Of a stretch of DNA of 64,000 nt, positions 58,377-64,000 are shown piece after piece. The translations under genes were made by a program, and so were the position numbers. The stretch lies in contig CM055113.1 in the NCBI GenBank assembly GCA_029204225.1, forward strand, positions 6,973,852 to 7,037,851, written 5' to 3'. The first letter of the stretch is position 1; each line of letters starts with the position of its first letter. The stretch comes from Diphasiastrum complanatum (Eukaryota; Streptophyta; Lycopodiopsida; Lycopodiales; Lycopodiaceae). The notes beneath the pieces are model-generated. The model was not told where the DNA came from and did not search any database. It saw only the letters and a list, made by a program, of their open reading frames with translations.

Positions 58377-58982
58377 AAGACAAAGAGCTTAGTTGATGAT
58401 CCAAAAGTCTTCATTTTGGTGAAAGCATTGGTGCTAGATTCACTTTGAAGGAGGGCGACCTTTTCTAATAGTTTACTTGTGATGTTGAGGTTTAGATTAG
58501 TGTGTAAAGTTCAGATGTACTTCTCACACATGTGATAGGCTGCTGGAGTTGTACTTTCACCAAAACTTTGTGTTTTTTCAATATTTGAGCTTCAAACAAG
58601 TTGTGTAGAGTGAAACTAGTGATGTGCTTATGAAAAACCATTGTTTCCATTATAGATTTGATGAGTGAATGGTGTTATAATCTTATTAAACCTACAAATC
58701 CTTGAGAGAGAGTTTGAGGCTTATGTTTTTTAGTTCAAGAGTGAAACTAAAACCAATTCTAAACACCATAGGAAGGCATTGGCACTTCCAAAAATCAAAT
58801 CCAAGGTTCTAAGTGAATAGATTGTGTAGAATCCACTTTCCCAAATCTTTTTGAGCTCAAGATCATTATAGATCTTGCTTCTTGAGTCTAGTGAGATTCA
58901 AGAGAGTAGCATTTTAGCTAAATTCTGAGAAAGGAAGAAGGGAGAGCCTTTGAATAGTACATTGCACTTGTTACTAGATAGA
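58377..58982 (+). other. Element F leader
   Basis: Non-coding, with a palindrome CACACATGTG at 58525-58534, as in other leaders here. Confidence 0.6.
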
Positions 58983-59640
58983 ATGGGTTCAATTGGAGCC
59001 TATCTTCTTGAGACTAGTGAAAGGCTAAATTCTAATAATTATTCAACTTGGAAAGTAAGATTGGTGTCACTACTTGTGCTCCAAGATATGTTTGATCTTG
59101 TCATAGGAGAGGAAGAAGAACCTCAAGGAGGGCAAGATCAAGTGAGGCACAAAACGAGAGCTAGACTAGCATTAAATTGCTTGAAAATGAATGTTAGTAA
59201 TGAGTTTATAAAGGAAGTGGCATCTTGTACCTCGGCCAAGGAGGCATGGAACTACCTCAAAGGGACTTATGAATCCAAAAATACCTCTAGAGTGCTTATG
59301 ATTAGAAACAAAGTTCTTCAAGGCATTAGAGGGAGTGATGAGAGTGCTCAAGAGTATGTCTTGAGAATAAAATATCTCAACAAAGAACCTTCCATCATTA
59401 GTGAGGGTATTCATGATGATGAACTTGTTCAAATCATTTTGAATGGCCTTGGAGATGAGTTCTCCAATCTTGTACAAAGCCTTGCTATTCAAGATGCACT
59501 ACCTTCCATTGACAAGCTCCATAGTGTGCTTGTGGCTGAGGAGAGTAGGATCCTTCATGTCAAGCAAAGGATTGGATCCTTAAAGTTGCATGATGGTGAT
59601 GAGAAGACCAACTTCTCAAGCAAGGGAAAGGCAGACTCAA
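58983..59640 (+). pseudogene. Copia element F gag
   Basis: ATG at 58983 gives MGSIGAYLLETSERL and NYSTWKVRLVS, then ARLALNCLKMNVSNEFIKEV, KNTSRVLMIRNKVLQ, RIKYLNKEPSI and LHVKQRIGSLKL. The ORF is uninterrupted up to the basic linker (KGKADSKKKI), where it joins integrase sequence by a deletion that removes the knuckle, the protease and most of the integrase. Confidence 0.85.
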
Positions 59641-60239
59641 AGAAGAAGATCCGGCTGAAAGGAAAAATAGAACTCTATGTGAATGTTAGAATAGAGGCAT
59701 ATCTTTCAAAAGTTTTTTGAGGAGAAGCAATTTCTTGTGCCAATTATCTTTGTAATAGACTTCCAAATCTTGCTCTAGGAGGAAGATTTCCATATGAGAT
59801 GTTGTATAAGGAAAAGCCTAAGGTAGATCTCCTTAGGATCTTTGGTTGTGTTTGCTTTGTGCATCTGCCTTTAAAGAATAGGAAAAAAGATGATCCTAGG
59901 TCTATCAAAGGACTAATGATTGGATATGTATCAACTAAGAAAGCATATAGAATATTTATTCCCTCTACTAACAAGATTGTTGTAAGTAGAGATGCGATCT
60001 TCCATGAAGATCAAAAGCTCAACTTGGATGGGGTCAAGATCAAGCCAACTCATGGAGTTTCTTCTATTATCAATCTTGATGTCAATCAAGATGTGGAGGG
60101 GTCGAGGCTTAAGGACACCAAGAAGATCTATGAGAGAGAAATATCTGAACCAAGGAGGCTCATATATGTGAAGAAAGGCAAGCAAGGGGAGGATGGCACC
60201 TCTTATCGTGCATTTTTCATCTCTCATGATGAGCCATAG
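59641..60239 (+). pseudogene. Element F integrase C-terminus and pol linker
   Basis: After the deletion the sequence corresponds to AERKNRTLCE (in another frame at 59651-59680), then GEAISCANYLCNRLP, KPKVDLLRIFGCVCFVHLPL, GLMIGYVSTKKAYRIF and VVSRDAIFHEDQKL. It ends at SHDEP with TAG, where related elements continue into the RT. RT and RNase H are lost. Confidence 0.83.
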
Positions 60240-60299
60240 AGATGGAATCATAACCTGAGAAGAAGGACTCTCCTCCTCAATTCTTGGCACACTTGAACC

Positions 60300-61045
60300 T
60301 TGAGATGGCTCCTCAAGATCATCTTCTTTGTGCTCCTCCTTGATCCTTGACGTCTCCTTGACATCACCACCATTTTAAATACTTTCAATCACATAAAAAA
60401 CATCATTCGCGCTCCATTCTCTCCTCTTGAGAAATGAGCTCTCCCTTGGCTTCCTTCACTTCCAACATGTGATTAGTTCTCACACAAATATTAAGCTTGA
60501 AGAGCCTACAATCTCTAATCCCTTTTGCAATGACTTTCTCTACTTTGATGATAAAGCAAACATTTCAATCAAATTTGACACTACATCCTTTCTCAACTAA
60601 TTGAATACACTCAACACATTTCTAGAAAATGAAGGGACATACAACACATTTTCAAGCTTTTCTTTTGTCCTTGATTCAACCAAATAGGAATGGTTCCTAT
60701 GCCATGAATCACATATTCAACACCATTTGAAACAATAATGAGCTCCTTAGAACTTGAATATGATGTGAATCAAGAAAAATACTCCCTTTTGCAAGTGACA
60801 TGTGACTTTGTCCCAATATCAATCCACCAAGGATTTTCCTCCGTAGAGATTGTTTGTGCATCCATGCACGCCATGAGAGGCTCCTCCTTAATTAAGACAT
60901 CTTCCCCTTGATTGTTGTAGCATAGTTGCCTTTCCTTTTGCTTTCCTTCATCCTTTTTTTTCTTGTAGCACTTGAAGGCCAAAAGCTCCATCTTGCCACA
61001 ATAGTAGCACCTAGATTTGGACCTTCCATTTGCTCAATTGATGCC
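60300..61045 (-). pseudogene. Copia gag-protease fragment of another family
   Basis: On the minus strand MASIEQ (near 61045) is followed by the altered knuckle CYYCGKMELLAFKC (normal CX2CGKXGHX4C is disturbed), a lysine-rich stretch, and the protease site region WWIDIGTKSHVTC, in which the catalytic DSG is changed to DIG. The rest down to 60300 is frame-broken pol sequence. Confidence 0.65.
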
Positions 61046-61671
61046 ATGATGAGGAAGTACTTGTACACAAAGTACAAAATTGTGAAATGATTCTTCAAAG
61101 TGATTTTCTGACTCTCAAGACACTAGATTTGTATGCATCAAAAATTCTAGAAAGATACACAAAAGATCTAGATCACAAATCTAAGAATCAATCTTCATCC
61201 AACAGACTAGTCACAAAGATTAAGACTCACTAAATTTGAATCGGATCACACCAAAATCAGAACCAATCACCCCTATTGTACTCAACCAAGATCAATGACT
61301 CTACCTCTTAGAGAAAATATTGGCCCAAATAGTGCCCTATAAGCCATGTAGGAGAAAAAAAAATAACTATAAAGTAATTATAATATTATTATTTTTTACT
61401 TCTTTACACATCTGCCCACACTACTTTCCATGTAAATGAATGCACCTTAGTTTAGTCACATCAAACTTCACTGGTTTTTAACCACAGTTAAAATATAATT
61501 TTTCAAAATGCTGAAATATTCCCTCCCAATAGTTGAGAACACTCAAAAATTTTAATTAGGAGTGATATTTATGAAAAAAGCCTACGCCATCTCTATCTCC
61601 AGCAAAGTCGTTAGCGCCATCTCTAGTTTTGTTATTGTCATTGTGTTGTTTGTTACTATACCATTGTACTG
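61046..61671. other. Unassigned stretch upstream of the right-edge gene
   Basis: AT-rich. No LTR or PBS recognised. It may hold the promoter or 5' exons of the gene that starts at 61672, but no specific motif can be claimed. Confidence 0.35.
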
Positions 61672-64000
61672 ATGACAAAGCTTTATCATCTTCATGTGGA
61701 TGTGTCACCAGAATTTGCTCCACTCAGGATGAGAAATTCAAAGCAACCCAAATTGTCAACTTCTGATATGGTCCGATACAGGGAGGAAAAGCTAAAACAT
61801 GTAGATTTATGGTCATCAGGAACATTGTATCCTATTGATCCATGTTCATTGCAACATCCATGTTTTCTTTCGGTGAGTCAATTAATAATCTATATTTGTC
61901 ATAGTAAAAATGGCCTTTTGGGTTATTGTGAGAATCTGATGCTCTATGGGAATGCACATTCAATGTAAAGAATACATTATTTGGAAGAGGAATCAAGGAA
62001 AATATCAAAGGAGTGCGAAGAAAAATTTACAAAGATGAAAACTTGTTTGGATGAAAATGAGATGCTCAAAGAGGAGATCCAAATGTTGAAATCTTCTTTG
62101 CATCATTATACAACTAGTAATGATGAGATAAAAATTGCATTTCAATCCATGCGTATCTCATATTTGTCTCTTGTTAAAGATATGGATGTGCTCAACAAAA
62201 AGGTCCGAAGCAACAAGAGGAAAAGACTGGTAAACAAGGATATATGTGATCTATCATCCAGAGGAGGTCATAGAAAAAGATGAATCCATGCATTCAAGTA
62301 AGTTATAGCTTATTTGGTATTGAATATTGCTTGAACTTTTTGATTCATTCATAATCACTAATTTTGTTATTTGTTCATTTCAACTTTCTGTTGATTTGCT
62401 TATTATATACTGTTGTGAATACTATGAGTCCTAATTTCTACTGACATTTTCATGAACATTATGTTTGCAATGCATATCAGCATTGGTTGTTGAAGACCAT
62501 TTGGCCGATGAGATTTCAATTGGAAACTCACTAGGCTCTATCTTGACTTCTAGATCTATGAAATCAACTTCAATTACTGATAGCATTATGGATGAAGTTG
62601 GAAAAATATTAGACACTACATTGCTTCAGGGGGCATGTGACTTTTCTAGCATCAGTAGGGAAGCATATGCAACAATGCTTAAGATGATAAAGGAGGCATT
62701 TGCACAGGTACATATAAAAAAGTTTCCAATCCCATGACCATTTTATCTTTAAAAAAAAGGACATGTTAAACCATGGTATGCAGACAATAGTTGGTAATCC
62801 ATCTCATATCAATGAAGTGTATTGCTCGAAAGGAGAAAGTCTAGCATATAACAATTCCAACAATTTATTTATTGACATTAATCAGTTCTTGACATTCATC
62901 ATAAATTTTTACGGTATTACAAATGAGAATGTCAATAATAATTTGATAGTTGTTCTCAAGTTAGATGAGTCTGAAATTATAAAAGGACAAAAAATGGAAA
63001 GAGTCAATCTCACAATCATGAATGGAGCACTTTCAAATTTAGAAGACTCAGAAGGCCTCAATTTTAGTGTTCAATCAGAAAATGATATCTGGTGGTTGAC
63101 AGCATTTCAGGTATAGCAGGGATAATCATTTGAATATGGATTTCATATCTAGAATCTTCTCTGTGTTAATATTATGAGGCTAATCATGTTTTTGTATTCT
63201 CTTATAGGTGCTGAAAGAAGACCATAACATTCTCTCATGGATATTTAGTAGAACCTCATATCCTGCCACCATAAAAAATCACATGGAGGGAGTTCCACTC
63301 AATATTCCTGGAATTGGCACTTTCAACATTGAATGGCATTTAGCAGGAGATCTGAAGACATTAAAATGTATGCTCAACGTATCTCATGGCACTAACTCTA
63401 AACACCCTTGTTTGTACTGTATGAAAACAACAAAAGACATGACAAGGAGTACATGAATATCAAGAGAGTGAGAAGATCCTAATTGGAAACTTGTACCACC
63501 GATTCCTCTACGAAATGTTCATATCTGTACATTGCATGCGGAGGTGCGTATTATAGAAAAAATAATATATCTGAATTCCGAGCCAGAGGCCTCTGCGAAG
63601 GAAGCTATTTTTAGATCAGAGGATGTGTTGTCCAAAGCAGGCTTACATAAAGGCCACGTTAAAATAAAAAAAGATGACAAGCTATCAGGTAAAACAGGAA
63701 ATATTCCATGCAAGCGGAGCATTGGAGGATATAAAGCTCGAAGATTTTTATCAAATTATTCTGGCAAACAATATAAGGTTCAATACACGGTTTGGAAAGA
63801 AATTATTGCAACAACTCAAGATTTTGAAGAAGAAGGTTCTACTCGTATACACAAAGTAGAAGTCTGGAAAAAGTTAGACAACATGGTGAAATACTTGAGA
63901 AAAGATAAATTTTCAAATACTGATGTTCAAATGATACAGAAAACAACCAATGAATTTGTGGATGCAGTTCAAAGTGCATGGGGTGTTGATCATATAACAC
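61672..64000 (+). pseudogene. Multi-exon gene of an unrecognised, transposase-like family (runs off the window)
   Basis: Four exons: 61672-62297, 62481-62707, 62784-63110 and 63208 to beyond 64000. Donors are CAA|GTAAGT, CACAG|GTACAT and TTCAG|GTATAG; acceptors are CATATCAG, GTATGCAG and TTATAG. Phases agree at all three junctions (phase 1, 0, 0). Exon 1 encodes YHLHVDVSPEFAP and VDLWSSGTLYPIDP, then a coiled coil (about residues 105-175, EEIQMLKSSL). Exon 4 has IEWHLAGDLKTLKCML, HGTNSKHPCLYCMK and VHICTLHAEVRIIEKIIYL. The GDLK..., CxxC and LH...R order recalls uncharacterised transposase-like proteins of animals and other eukaryotes (from memory only). Lesions: TAA at 61966-61968, a one-base shift near 62255, TGA at 63454-63456 and 63469-63471. 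All three stops fit C-to-T changes of CAA or CGA. The 3' end is outside the window. Confidence 0.6.

Overview
The window is repeat-dominated nuclear DNA of a land plant with a large genome. The evidence is LTR retrotransposons of plant type whose primer-binding sites match plant initiator Met-tRNA (TGGTATCAGAGCC), a chromodomain-bearing Ty3/gypsy element (chromovirus), several Ty1/copia lineages, a MITE, long (GA)n tracts and GT-AG introns. I cannot place the species. No intact host gene, rRNA or tRNA gene was seen. Two multi-exon genes or gene fragments (11.4-12.4 kb minus strand; 61.7-64.0 kb plus strand) are not LTR retrotransposon proteins.

Layout. 1-11405: a decayed chromovirus (5' LTR cut by the window edge, PBS, leader with a hairpin series, protease, RT, RNase H, integrase, chromodomain, PPT, then two 3' LTRs in tandem). 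A copia element (A1, 1455-5669) is nested in its protease with an exact 5-bp target duplication (ACATC), and a MITE sits at its 3' end. 11406-12415: minus-strand exons of an unrecognised gene cut by the chromovirus LTR. 13613-20371: a near full-length minus-strand copia element (B). 20.5-25.5 kb: a second A-family copia element (A2, minus) with an internally inverted RNase H segment and a 151-bp (AG)n tract in its 5' LTR, next to part of a D-type LTR. 25.5-34.8 kb: mostly unassigned AT-rich DNA with small tandem repeats and one broken ORF. 34.8-49.1 kb: a B-type copia element (B', minus, about 35.13-48.05 kb) broken by a plus-strand Tnt1-like element (C, 35978-40847, TSD ACATG) and by a truncated plus-strand D element (43.06-45.23 kb). 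A 350-bp repeat lies on each side of this nest. 48.05-61.0 kb: a mosaic of LTR ends, PBSs and gag/pol pieces, a hairpin/direct-repeat structure (54.5-54.9 kb) and a solo LTR. 61.67-64.0 kb: a multi-exon gene running off the right edge.

The most interesting signals are the following. (1) The right-edge gene family: its exon phases fit GT-AG introns, its stops look like C-to-T decay, and its C-terminal half resembles uncharacterised transposase-like proteins. (2) A second, antisense piece of the same family lies inside the LTR of copia A1, 56 kb away. (3) The palindrome CACACGTGTG or its CACATGTGTG variant occurs more than 20 times, at recurring places in the LTRs and leaders of several copia families. 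(4) Element rearrangements include an internal inversion, recurrent in-frame gag-integrase deletions, tandem LTRs and non-canonical LTR ends.

Most coding regions are pseudogenes. Boundaries given with LTR/TSD evidence are firm to a few bases; others are approximate. Family assignments come from motif recognition only, not from database searches.
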